A program made the translations under genes and the position numbers. A stretch of DNA of 64,000 bases. It comes from Rostratula benghalensis. Taxonomy: Eukaryota; Chordata; Aves; Charadriiformes; Rostratulidae. How positions within the stretch are numbered: position 1 is the first letter of the stretch; every line of letters begins with the position of its first letter. Shown here piece after piece: positions 45,968-57,459 of the stretch. The notes under the pieces are model-generated. The model was not told where the DNA came from. It was given only the letters and a program-made list of their open reading frames with translations, and ran no database searches. The DNA lies in the NCBI GenBank assembly GCA_013399305.1, contig VXAI01000137.1:1457835-1521834 (forward strand), written 5' to 3'.

Positions 45968-47507
45968 GCTCCTTGCCCAAAACTCTGTTGGTTTATTGTA
46001 ATCTTGGAGCCGAGTGCTGTATCAGACTCCTCGCGTTTCCTAGTCCTGGATATCGTGACAGCAGAGTCGTGGAATCCATTATAAACAGGTTTCATCCATA
46101 ATGGGAGAACAAATTAAGTGTTTTTTTGGTTGGTTGTTGTTTGGTTTTGGTTTTTTTTTTCAACTTGATTAAGTTTGAGGGGTTTAATTGCATTTTTGTG
46201 GTGATTTTAGGGTTCTTAAGTCAAGAAGATGAAATGCAAGGAAGCAAATACAAACAGATGTGGAAAATTACTGTTAAAAAATTAGTGCAGTGATTATTTT
46301 CAGTTTCAGCAAAATAGCCCGTTTAACGGCTTGTGCTCAGTTAAAGGTTTAATTGAGAGGTTTCAGGAGTTGAAGTTTTTTTTCTGCTTGTATCTTTGAC
46401 ATTTTTTCCTTTTTTTTTCCCAAGCTATCCTGAATTGTGTCTAATTAGGAACATGATACAATTTGCCTATTTATTTATTCCTATGTAATTTGTTTAAACT
46501 TCGACAGCGCAGCACTGATGTGTTCCTTTCATTACAGACACCTCTCTTTGATGGGCTTTGACTGGCTAATTATTAAAATGGAACACGTTACTAAAGGCCT
46601 CTGAGGAGGCAGAGTGAAAATAAATAAAGACTTTCTCAATGCACTGACAAAAGTTAATTTTTAAGGAGGGTTTTGGTTTTTTTCCCCCCATCTTCAGACA
46701 CAAGGAAGTTTCAAGTGAATGATTTTGGAATCTGTTTCTGCTTTTCCAACACAGAATTGCTTAAATATCAAATTATGGGCGTATATCATATTTCAGGGCA
46801 CTGCTCAGGGCTGCAGGAGATTCACAAAGGGGACCCTGGTCTCAAAAAGGGACCACCTAATCCCTTACTGGGAGTACACTGGGATGGAGGTAAATCAATC
46901 CTAAACTTTGTTGGCAGAACTCATGGCTACGGGGATTCATATTTTCAATGGTAAAAGGAGCACATTTGGTTTGGGAGCCAAGTGAGGCTTTTCTGGGGGG
47001 AGACAATTTTTGCAGCATTCCCAGGATGGATGCTTTATAGTTCTACATATATATGTAAATTATATAGGCCTACATACACATATATATAAAATCTACTTTT
47101 GTAATTTAACAGCTGAATATTGCAAACCTTTATATTTCTGAGGGCTGTGATATGTAACTGGTCTGTAAGGACCAGGCAGCAGCCCACCCACCATCTCCCT
47201 CCTGCTGCTTGAATCCGTCTGGGGAGGAGTTGGGGACCTCTGGCAAGATACCTTTGGTGCCTTCAGGGTTTTGTAGCAGACTGAGTTGGTCAAGTAATGT
47301 AAAATGAGGTTTTTTCCTAAATTACTGACAGTAACGTATGAGTCACTGGGCTCAGGTTTCTGAAAATTAAGCCAGGCTTCTGTTAATTAGAATTTTGGAG
47401 ATTTTTTAGTAGTTTCCCAGTCTTGTAGAGAACCTAAAGACCTGTTCCACTTGTGTTATAATGCTATTTTATTCCGAATGCTGAGTTCCCTTTCCTTCTC
47501 CTGGCAG
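45968..47507. other. EXOC4 intron, 3' end of the 40.6-kb intron
   Basis: It holds a T/G-rich tract at 46120-46160, a possible conserved stretch at 46280-46660 (many AATTA cores, moderate complexity) and a TA-rich run at 47045-47091. It ends at the acceptor TTCTCCTGGCAG (47496-47507). Confidence 0.5.
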
Positions 47508-47653
47508 ATGCTGCTGACGGAGTACCTGGATATGAAGAACACCCGCACCGCCTCGGAGCCGTCAGCCCAGCTGAGCTACGCCAGCTCCGGCAGGGAATTC
47601 GCCGCCTTCTTCGCAAAGAAGAAACCACAAAGACCCAAAACCCCCTTGTTCAA
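47508..47653 (+). CDS. EXOC4: EXOC4 (exocyst subunit SEC8) internal exon
   Basis: This 146-nt exon lies between TCCTGGCAG and CAA|GTAAGT. It starts in phase 0 after the glutamine codon that closes the 6711-6888 exon, and ends with AA of a split lysine codon. The translation begins [20 protein letters not shown] and continues [17 protein letters not shown], which I recognise as EXOC4 about residues 396-444. The methionine is internal, not an initiator. The donor is strong, yet an antisense CR1 begins only 21 bp after the exon. With a sense CR1 1.5 kb upstream, the exon is bracketed by inverted repeats. GC content is higher than in the flanking intron, as expected for a conserved exon. Confidence 0.97.
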
Positions 47654-47674
47654 GTAAGTGCTGGGACAATGTTA

Positions 47675-48693
47675 GAGAATCACAGAATCCTCATGGTTGG
47701 AAGGGACCTCTGAGAGCATCAAGTCCAACCATAAACAGACAGCCTCCCTGCCCATCTCCTACAAAAAAAACCAACCAAAAAAACCCCACCCACACCCAAA
47801 AATACCCCCAACAACAACCACCACACCCAACAATCTCAGCCACTAGAGCACACCCTGAAGTGCCATATCTACACGTTTCTTAAATACCTCTGGGGATGGT
47901 GACTCCACCCTGATTCTTTGTAATATCTCATCTGAACCTCCCCTGGTGCAGCTTCAGGCCATTTCCTCTGGTCCTGTCATTATTCCCTTGGGAGAAGGGA
48001 CCAACACCCACCTCTCTACAACCTCCTTTCAGGGAGTTGTAGAGGGAAAGGAGGTCTCCCCTCAGCCTCCTCTTCTCCAAACTAAACATGCCCAGTTCCC
48101 TCAGCCTCTCCTCACAGGACTTGTTTTTCAGCCCCCTCACCAGCTTGGTAGCTCTCCTCTGGACACACTCCAGCACCTCAATGTCCTTCTTGTAGTGAGG
48201 GGCCCAGAACTGAACACAGCACTCCAGGTGGGACCTCACCAGTGCCTGGTACAGAGACACCATCACTTCCTTCCTCCTGGTGGCCATGGTATTCCTGATC
48301 CAAGCCAGGATGCTGTTGGCCTTCTTGGCCACTTGGGCAGACTTTTGCCTCGTGTTAGGCTGGCTGTCCACCAACACCCCCAGGACCTTTTCTGCTGGGC
48401 AGCTGCAGCCCATCTTCCCCAAGTCTGCAGTGTTGCCAGGGGTTGTTGTGACCAAAATGCAGGACCTGGCACTTGTCCTTAGTGAACCTCACACAACCAA
48501 CCTCAGCCCATCAATCCAACCCGTCCACGGCCCTCTGTAAAGCCTCTCTATCCTCAACCAAACACTCCCACCTGGTTTGGTGTCACCTGCAAACTGTCTG
48601 AGGGTGCCCTCAATCCCTTCATCCAGATCATTGATAAAGATATTAAAAAATACTGGCCCCAAAACTGAGGGACACCACTGGTGACCGGCTGAA
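47675..48693 (-). mobile_element. CR1 LINE fragment, antisense, beside a splice donor
   Basis: The copy is about 1.02 kb and starts AGAATCACAGAATCCTCATGG, 21 bp downstream of an EXOC4 exon. It runs to the reversed RT-domain region coding for [13 protein letters not shown]. An A/C-rich tract (47759-47830) expands the 3' UTR. A 175-codon antisense frame (47928-48455) of ORF2 remains open. Confidence 0.95.
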
Positions 48694-49952
48694 AACAAGA
48701 TTTCAAAGCTGGTTTTTTTGGTGCCTCGAGTACTGCACAGCGCTGGCCGCTCATCATGGTGTCACGGTGCGAGCTTTGAGGTGGAGATTCAACGCCCAGA
48801 GCTGAAGCCTTGGTGAGATCTCCAGTATGAATTCATCTCTTTTTTAAAGTGTATAGCTCTTTCCTGGGGTCGGGTGGGGACTGGGATCCCATTATTCCAG
48901 CTGCTGTCAAGCACACAGTGATAAATTCCGCCTGTCTTTGTCTGGCGTAAATTCAGAACCTCTTAAAGGGAGCGATAAAGGGGACTGGACAAAGACAATT
49001 AAGATAAGTGTATAATTACTAGATAGACTAAGCAGTTAATCCTATCAATAACTCGTTTAATTCTGAGTTCAGAGTGGAAGGAATTAAGTGGTTGGGAGGA
49101 GAGTGTAAGAGAGCGGCTGAGACGCTCATTGGCCAAGGGGTTGGGGGAACAAATTTGATGTGCAAGAACAAGAGCTGAGAAGGAGTTCTTGCTGAGCAGC
49201 ACTGGAGGAGAAGAGGGATGCTCTTGGTATTACATCTAGCATCGGGGGAGCTGGGCTGAATTTGGAATTTTCATCTCTTCCCATGACTACATGTGCTGGT
49301 CATTCTCTTTGGCTTCCTGAGGATTTATGGGGGACACCAAAACCTGCTGGTTTGGCAGCAGATGCTCCAAGATTGAAGCTCACAGGTTCCTCAGCTCTGC
49401 CAGCAGAACTGCGTGCGTGCCTGCTCCCTAACTCAGTTGTGCCAAAACAATCTCTTCAGTGAGGGGTTTCTTTTAACAATGAGGGTGTTTGAAAAGAGTT
49501 GGTGATGGAATGAGCAATTTTTGTGGTAGATTGGAGGGGATGGAGGAGCACAACAGTGGTGAGGGTGGTGCCAGCAGCTTCAAGGAATTAACATTTTAAC
49601 TGTGCTAAGCTGCAGCAGGAGCAGAGAATCTGGAGGGTCCTCAGCACCCCTCTGGACAAGAAGCTGCTGCAGGGCTTGGCCTGTCTTTTTCTACCCATCT
49701 GAGTGGTGCTGAGCCTTGTGAGGCTTTGCTCTCCAGAGTCAAGAGAGTGCAAGGTCAAAAAAAAAAAAAAACAAACCCAAAAACTATTGCAATATTTGCT
49801 GGAGGGAGAGGGATTGGAGGTAAATTGGTGTCCTCACCCCTTATTTCCTTGGGATGGGGAGCCATGAAGCCTGGGTGCTTTGGTTTTTTTGTAATAAAGA
49901 ATCTCGCATTTGTGACTGGAGACATCGTTATATGGAAGGGAAATAAGGCAGG
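48694..49952. other. EXOC4 intron, no gene seen
   Basis: About 1.26 kb. The part at 48990-49110 is rich in AATTA cores. A 14-A tract lies at about 49757-49770. No gene is supported. Confidence 0.5.
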
Positions 49953-50472
49953 AATCATAGAATGGTTTGGGTTGGAAAGGATCATCAAGTCCCAAACCCT
50001 CTGCCCTGGGCAGGGACACCTCCTATCAGACCAGGTTGCTCCAAGTCCCATCCAGCCTGGCCTTGAACCCCTCCAGGGATGGGGCAGCCACAGCTTCTCT
50101 GGGCAACCTGGGCCAGGGTCTCACCACCCTCACATCAAATAATTTCTTCCTAGTATTTCTTCTAAATTTCCTTTTCCAACTTGAAGCTGTTACCCCTTGT
50201 CCTGTCACTCCACTCCCTGACAAAGAGTCCCTCTCCAGCTCTCCTGTAGCTCCCTTCAGGTACTGCAAGGCTACTCTAAGGTCTCCCCAGAGCCTTCTCT
50301 TCTCCAGGCTGAACAAGCCCAGCTCTCTCAGCCTGAATTTGCAGCAGAGGTGCTCCATCCCTCTGATCATCTTCGTGGCCCTCTGCTGGACCCATTCCAA
50401 CAGGTCCATGTCCTTTCTATGCTGAGGACTCCAGAGCTGGACACAGTGCTCCAGGTGGAGTCTCACAAGCAG
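49953..50472 (-). mobile_element. CR1 LINE fragment, antisense
   Basis: It starts AATCATAGAATGGTTTGGG and continues to GACACAGTGCTCCAGGTGGAGTCTCAC. A 146-codon frame on the reverse strand (50026-50466) is an ORF2 remnant. Confidence 0.94.
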
Positions 50473-51300
50473 GGGCTGCTCACCTCTTCAGATTGTGTCT
50501 GTTCTTGGATCTTGTAAGTGTGAGGGATCAGGATGCTCCGTTTCACCCACGAGAGCTGAAGGCTGTGTATTAATTTGTCAGCAGGGAGGGGTTGTGGGTA
50601 TAATTGCTTTAAACGAAGGAGTGTGACCTCAGAGGAGCAGCCCATCTCCTACCACTCATGCTCTTGTCACCAAGTCACTGCGGGCACGGCAGTGACAGCG
50701 GCGCTTATTGGGATCTCTTATTTGGTTATCTGTCTTCTGTCAGCTGTCACCATATCTCTGGAAATCTCCGCTGAAATGGAATTTCTCAGTCTGCTGAGGG
50801 GATGTGCGTGTTTGATGGAGTGTTATTCTTGTCTCCTCTCCCATCTTCAGTGCTCTTCCTGCTGGGCTCCAAGGCTCTTTTTTTCTTGCCTTTCCCATTA
50901 GCTCTGTCCGAATCAGAGAAAGCTTCTACTTGTCATCAGAATATCTAGATTTAATTCCTCACTTCAGAAGTCTCTTCGGGCAGGGGCTTCACCTCACGTT
51001 TTACTCCCAGGTGGCTGCAGGTGTTTGTGCTGGGCCCTGTGATAGCTTGCTGTTAGCTCATTTTATAAATACTCATGAATTTGGCTGGTTGTGTGTTCTC
51101 GCAGTAGTGGGAAGAATGAAAACTCCTCAGTGGTGTCCTGCTGTCTGGAACTCTGTTGCCAGGGTTTGGAAGAGACTTTGAATCGTTTCCCTATCCTTAA
51201 AAGGAGTGTAACTTAAAAGTAATAGAATAAAAAAGAAGTCGTGGTGTATTTAGTCATTTAATGGTGGCTTAGCACTGATGTAACCTTAACACTTCTCTGG
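50473..51300. other. EXOC4 intron, no gene seen
   Basis: About 830 bp of unique sequence. Nothing recognised. Confidence 0.55.
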
Positions 51301-51650
51301 AGGTTTCCATCTCCTTTTTATGTTGAGGCCTCTGGAGCTGGCCACACTCTGGATCAGGGATTGGAACCATAGGACAAGGGGAACAGTTTTACACCAAAAG
51401 GGGAGAGATTGAGCTGAGAGCTGGGGAAGAACTTCTTTGTTGTGAGGGTGGTGAGACCCTGGCCCAGGTTGCCCAGAGAAGCTGTGGCTGCCCCATCCCT
51501 GGAGGGGTTCATGGCCAGCTTGGATGGGGCTTGGAGCAACCTGGTCTGGTGGGAGGTGTTCCCTGTCCAGGGGAAGGGGGGGGAGGAGGAACAAGGGTTG
51601 GAACAAGATGGTCTTCAAGGTCCCTTCCAACCCAGAACCATTCTGTGATT
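51301..51650 (+). mobile_element. Chimeric CR1: short antisense segment fused to a sense 3' half
   Basis: From 51301 to about 51350 the sequence is antisense CR1 (CCTTTTTATGTTGAGGCCTCT, then GGAGCTGGCCACACTCT). It then switches to sense CR1 at GGATCAGGGATTGGAACC and runs to CCCAGAACCATTCTGTGATT. The same switch is present at 31797. Confidence 0.9.
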
Positions 51651-53297
51651 TTTTTTTTAAAAAACAAAGTCAGATGAGGGGTACTTTGGGAATTCAGATA
51701 GTCCATGCCATCATAAACCTGGCTTTCTTCTCTTCCAAAAGGTAGCCAAATGCACATTCAGGTGGCCAAATCCCTATGGATCGGTTTTGCAAGGTGCAAA
51801 TTGGGCACTGGTGGGAAAGGAGTGGAGTGTAGAAGCAGGTGTTGAACAACCCCATCCATTAGTGTCAGGCTTGGCTGTAATTACGTACAAGTCGGTGTAA
51901 AACAAAAATATTTTGAAAGCTTTGCTGTGTGGGAGGATCCACATGGGGAAAGGAGATGGAAGAGCCGAGGAGTGAAGTGTAAACAGGAACGTGGGAGAAG
52001 AGCAGATCAAGGAAAGAGCAGAGGGGGGGAAATAGGGGAGAAAAACTGGGTGGCTGTGGGAAAGAGAGGTGAGATCCTGCAGCAGACGCCAGCGTGGGGC
52101 TCTGAGGGATGACGGGAGTCGCTGTCTCAGGAAGGAGACTGAGGTTTATTGCTGAGGTTTGCCTCGACCAAGCTTCTAGTTCTGATGGCTGGAGAAGACC
52201 TCAGGGGCATGGCCATAATGTGGCGATTAATATCTCTCCAGGGGCCAAAGGGAGACGCAGCATAAACACAAAGCCAAGAGTTTACTCTTCGTTTCATTAC
52301 AGTCTGAAGTGTTTGTTGTAGTTTGATAGATTGTTATTAGTTTGGCTGCAATAGTGCCAACACTCACAGGCTAAATTAGGGCAGAAAAGCCTCATTAACG
52401 GTAACGACGTTAACAAGAAAGCTTACAAATGCTTTGCCCCTCTTCTCTGGTGTGATGCTTGTTTTTCTAGTGTCCCTGTGAGTGGCTCTAAAGCTGATTC
52501 AGTCTTCCTTAGCAGAAGGGTTGGGACTGGGACAAGGGGTGTTACAGCAAATCATCAACATCTTGAGGGCTTCACCTTGAGGAGTTTGATGGTCTCTTCC
52601 TCTAAGATGTTTTTCCCTCTAAGTCTTGTGGCCGTGTGGGGTGTCCCCAGTGGGGCTTGGGCAGGTTGGGCATGAGCCCTTGGCCACAGGGCACTTGTGA
52701 TCAGAAGGACACCCAGATCTGGCCATGGCAAGCCCAGAGATGTCCTAAGGCCCTGTGGTGTCAGGTTGGTGCCCAGTCTGTGATCTTTTACTGTAGCAAT
52801 GGCCAAAATCATCTTTATAGTTGGCAAACATTGGTTTCCACCTCCCAGGCTGGTCATAGTGGAGTGTTGGAACCATGTGATAAGTACTTAATTTATTAAT
52901 CCCTAATTTCCGGGAGAATATAGTTTTTAATTTTGATGTATGTACCAGTTAGTGATTTAAATTATGTTGGCTGATAGCTTTGGTTTGGATTTTAATGGTT
53001 TTGGGGACCATTCCTACTTGAATGCCTGGCTGCTGGGGCTGGTGGAGCATCTCTGTGCCTTGTGGGCAGATCTGTGTCGTGGACAGAGGTGACCCGAGGT
53101 GGCAGAACATAGTGCACCAGTGATGGAATTTTATTGGAAACACTTGCTTTTGTCTGCCTTGATCATTTTGATTATCCAGGGAAGTCCTTTTTGTGTAGAG
53201 TTGACCGGTGCTTACAAGGAGGATGCTCCTGTGGCTGGCTAACTGACGTTTTTGATTCATTTTGGTTAATATTTTTTTTTTTTTTTTTTAATTACAG
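51651..53297. other. EXOC4 intron, 3' end
   Basis: About 1.65 kb of unique intron. It ends in a long T-tract and the acceptor TTTTAATTACAG (53286-53297). No repeat or gene is recognised. Confidence 0.6.
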
Positions 53298-53386
53298 ATT
53301 TGAGTCCTCCTCCCATGCTATTAGCATGAGTGCCTACTTGCGTGAGCAGAGAAGAGAACTGTACAGCAGAAGTGGAGAACTTCAAG
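53298..53386 (+). CDS. EXOC4: EXOC4 (exocyst subunit SEC8) internal exon
   Basis: This 89-nt exon lies between ATTACAG and TTCAAG|GTGAGG. Its first base completes the lysine codon split from 47652-47653, 29 codons follow, and one G is left for the next exon (phase 1). The translation is [20 protein letters not shown] followed by LYSRSGELQ, matching EXOC4 about residues 445-474. An open frame reads through the upstream intron from 53134 and downstream to 53547, but the splice signals and family match limit the coding part to this exon. The following EXOC4 exon is not in the window. Confidence 0.97.
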
Positions 53387-54860
53387 GTGAGGAAATGGAT
53401 AAGACACCGGTTTGGGTACTTCTCTCTTGCAGGAGCTTCGATATCTCGTCCGTGCTATGTCAGGGTATTAATACGTCTGTTTCTCTCTGTTCCCTCTGCT
53501 TTTGCCAACTAGAGGGCCAGGTCTTAAAAGATGCTCAAAAATGGTGAATTTGGAAGAGTTGGACTGGTTTGTATTGCTTGTGGGCAAGTGCTGTGTATCC
53601 ACGGAGGGGTGCTCTCTCCTCTGAACATGGCTTCAGTTCATGGTGTTTTCCTGAGTGGTCTAACTCACAAAAAAAGTTGTTTTTTAGGAGCAAAATCAAG
53701 GGAAGATCTTAAGGCTGTCATGATAATGTATACCATAATGAAATCGTGTTGTTTCCTCTATTCTAGGGTGGTTTTGTTTTTTTCTTTTTTTTTCACTGGG
53801 CTAATTTTTAGAAGAAAATAATGTATTCTCTTCAAATACTGTAGTGATGAACAAGGGTTGAATTTCTCCTTGACATCTTAGTCATGGCAATTTTCTCTTG
53901 GCTTTTAATTGAGGTTGTTCTATAATTTAGGAGAGAATTTTGGGATGACTTTGTGTTCCCTTCCTCCTTTTATAACTTAACTGTCCTGGGTGACAAGTTA
54001 AACCCACAACAGCATGAAAAGAAGCCTTGAGTGTTCTTGTGGACAGGTTGCTTCATTTAGGTGAGTCCAGAGATGATCTTAATATTGATGGTTAAGGATA
54101 GAATGGTGATGATTAAGGATATTGATGATAAAGGATAGAATGATGTGCTCTGTGGTGAATATCCACATGCTTCTGGGTGGACTGTGAAGGAAGAATCTGA
54201 GATCAAGGTGGACTAAAGCTGGCAGTTGACCCCTCTATGATCTGACAGCATACAGGAATAAAATAAAACAGAGACACCTGTCTTTTAATGATAACTTCAC
54301 ACTTTGTGTACTCTTGGAAGGTGTTTAACTTAGAGCTTTTCACCTTCTGAGACTCAAGTTCTCACCTTCAAAATCAGTGAAGTGCTCTTGTGCCCAGGAT
54401 CCAACGGGAAGAAGTTGCCCAGTTCAGCAGGATGCTGCAAAGGGCACGCTGTGACATTGCACCAGCATTTTCTTGTACAAATGGGTGGTAGGACTGAAGT
54501 AATTACTTCCCCGTAGTTAATAGCTCTTCACTACAAACTGCATGGGACAAACGTGAGTTCAAAGCAGAAGATTTTGGAGCTGTTGAGAGCAGTGATGGGG
54601 CCATCAGGGAGCCTGCAACACTTGCCTCAAAAATTTCAGGGCTTTTTGAGATAATCCCTGTTGACTTCTGTTGTTCCCAGTTGCCTCCACACCTTGACCT
54701 GTTGTCCATATTGCTATAAAAACACAGTAGGGCACAGTAGTGGTTCACCCCACATCTGTGTCCTCTTCCTTGTGGCTGAGACCCGGGTATTTATGCGGTT
54801 ACCGTTCCCATTGGGCTGAAACTTGAGGATTTGTTTTCAAAGAGCTCCTTTCCTGGGTTT

Positions 54861-54974
54861 GGAGCTGGTTGCTGCTGGGCACAGGGCTTTGGAGCTGGTT
54901 GCTGGTGGGCACAGGGCTTTGGAGCTGGTTGCTGGTGGGCACAGGGCTTTGGAGCTGGTTGCTGGTGGTCACAG
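54861..54974. repeat. 30-bp minisatellite, about 3.8 copies
   Basis: The unit GGAGCTGGTTGCTGGTGGGC plus ACAGGGCTTT starts at 54861, 54891, 54921 and 54951, with only single-base differences. Because 30 is divisible by 3, all frames stay open on both strands and give spurious 10-residue repeat peptides. Confidence 0.95.
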
Positions 54975-57264
54975 CCAGATTTCATGGAAGAGGGACTCCT
55001 TACTGACACAGGACAGATCTTGAGGCAACGGTGGTCATGAGGAGGGGGAGTTTGTGAGTGTTTTCAAGAGAGGAGGATGCAAAAGAGAACTATGGAGGGC
55101 TTACAGCTGCTGAACCAGCGCAGGGTTGGAAAGAACAAAGCCTATGAGCTGACAAAAGTAAAGGAATAAATAGAAAAAAGGAAAAATATAGGAATTAGTG
55201 TGGATAGGGACAAGATTGCCTTGCCCTTTCTGGGTGACTTGGAAGAGCTTGAATGTGATGCAATAGGTGACAAAAAGTCAACATAGGGAGTCAGTAGGGA
55301 CAATAGATGAGATGACTTTGCTGAGGAATCTTTACACTTTAACCATCAAGAAAAGTTTCTCTTTGAACTTTATGTTAAAAATGTACTATCTTCTCTTTCT
55401 ATTCTAAGCTGCTGTTCCCTTTTAGGTAGCTCATTAATCTTCCCGAATCTCAGACCACAGCAAGATCTGCATTTTGATTTTTTTCCCTTTTTTTTTTTTT
55501 AAACTCCTTTTAAAGAGAAATACAATTTAATTGTTCAATCAGGTTACTGGAAGGCAGGCATGTGACACTCTCTCTTCTCTGAATGCCACACAGTTTCTCT
55601 TCCCAACAGCCTTATCCACAGGGATGGTTTTTCAGGGGCAGCAGGGGCAGGGTGGCTTGTTAGGAAATCTTTTTTCCTGAAAAGATCTTCAAAGAAACAT
55701 ATGCATTAAGGAGAGGAGGAAAAAAAAAAAAAAAAAGAACTTATAAAAGTTTGGCTCCTGCCAACTTTTTGAAATAAGAATTTAATTTAAATAGCCTTAA
55801 AATGTGTGAAGATCAGAGTGATGCTTTGTCATTAACCTCTTTCATTTGGACGGAAATAGTGCCGTGCATAAGGCACACATTATCCCTCAGTGGGAGGACG
55901 GGACCTGCTGTAAGTGATTTAGAGGTTGAAGGATTAATTCTTGTGTCTTATTCCACTGGAGGAGGAAGACTTGGGCCGTGTATTATTCCCTTGAAGCCAG
56001 ACACACAAGTTGTTTGACAATTGCCATTAAAGAAAAAAAGGAAAAAAAACCAAAGAGAAGTACCTAAGTGAATATTTCCCTCTAAACTGCCGTAGAAGTG
56101 GTGCCCCAAGTTGTTGTTGGAAGTTCAATGTCAGAGGTAGTTTTTTGTGTACAAAGGAAGAAATTATCAACATTAAGCTTCTTATTTCTCTTCTTTTTTT
56201 CCCCAGGGGCCCATCTTGGCCATGTCCTGGCTGGGGAATTTACATTTTTCTTATTGGAGTTCTCCTTCCATTTGTCCAATAAGATGTTCTTTTTTATAGA
56301 CTGTCTTAAACGATGGGGGTATATTTTAAAAATAAGTTAATTCTGTGAGCAGCTGAAGCCTCATTCATCTTGGATGTGGCCCCTTCTTCTTCCTTAACTC
56401 GTTCCTTCATCAGCCCCACTTCTCATGAGGTTCCAAACCTGTTTCATCCCCCATCACTTCTTTCTTCTCGGCACCCACCAGTGCCTGCTCCTGTCCCTGA
56501 ACCACCCACTGAGCAAAAAGCGTGGCTTTTTTTAATCATGGCTGGATGAAACGAGGTAGGGAGCAGCCCCGTGCCATGGAAGCAAACCTGCCTGTTGTCC
56601 CCTTGCTGGTAGGGTCCTACAGCCTGGAGACCTGACATCTCACTGCACCTTTTCCTTCCATGGAGGCAGGTGTTTATCCCCCTTTCCTCTGCCCGACTGT
56701 CATTTTTTTTCACAAAACCTGTAAGAATTTACTGCTTTTAAGTTCCATCCCTCTGCCATCTTTGGCAGAAATTGGCTCAGTGGCTCGATGGTTGGGAGGA
56801 TGGGACAGCCCAGAATCAGATAACTCTTTTTTTTATCAAAAACTAGGTTAAAATGTGCTTTACCTCACCGCAGCGGTGGTCACTTGTTGCTGAGTGGTGG
56901 AATGAAACCCATGTGTGCACCTTATTTCACTCCACTGCTGCCTACAATTCCCAACTGTTTTTTGGGAATAATAGAAAAATGTGATTTCTTGCCATTGAGA
57001 GAGGTCCAGGACTGCAGGAGGAGACAGTGGGTGGTGGCCCAGGGGCGGCATGGTAAGGCAGGAGACAGTCTACTGTGGCACTGAGTTTTTTGGTTGTTTT
57101 TTTAATTAAATTGAATATAATTGGTATCAGGAAAACATTATTTCTGGCAAAAATGAAGAGGAGGCCCACTGCAGTTCTGCACAGTGTCTGTCTGGGGTTT
57201 TGAATTGATGTTCTGGTAATGTTCTTTAAAAGCACTAACCCAAGTTTAAATTTCATTGTACTGA

Positions 57265-57320
57265 GCATGGTACTTACATGATGTATGTCCTTGCATGGTA
57301 CATACATGATATATGTGCTG
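57265..57320. repeat. 28-bp imperfect tandem duplication
   Basis: GCATGGTACTTACATGATGTATGTCC is followed by TTGCATGGTACATACATGATATATGTGC. Two units, several mismatches, TACATGAT-rich. Confidence 0.75.
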
Positions 57321-57459
57321 TGTACACCTGGAAGGAAGAATATTCATATGATCTGGCAGCTCTCAGCAGTACAGTTTCCTTCCACAAGTATCTTGAACGT
57401 GTTTTGTGGGGTTTTGAGGGGCAGCAGCAGGAGCTGGATTCTGGAGATGCCACTTAACC

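Larger units (their letters stand above)
53387..57459. other. EXOC4 intron, CR1-poor 4-kb stretch
   Basis: The donor GTGAGG starts at 53387. This is the longest CR1-free interval in the window. It holds degenerate AAGGATAGAATGATG-type repeats (54087-54145), the minisatellite at 54861-54974, a 17-A tract (55720-55736) and a 28-bp near-duplication (57265-57320). No gene is seen. Confidence 0.6.

Noticed and set aside
53134..53547. 137-codon frame containing an EXOC4 exon with extensions
   Set aside because: Only 53298-53386 matches EXOC4 and is bounded by AG/GT. The upstream part is the T-rich polypyrimidine tract and the downstream part is intron.
54791..55040. Repeated peptides on both strands (LELVAGGHRA-like, PAPKPCAHQQ-like)
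   Set aside because: They arise from the 30-bp minisatellite, whose period is a multiple of three. No coding evidence.
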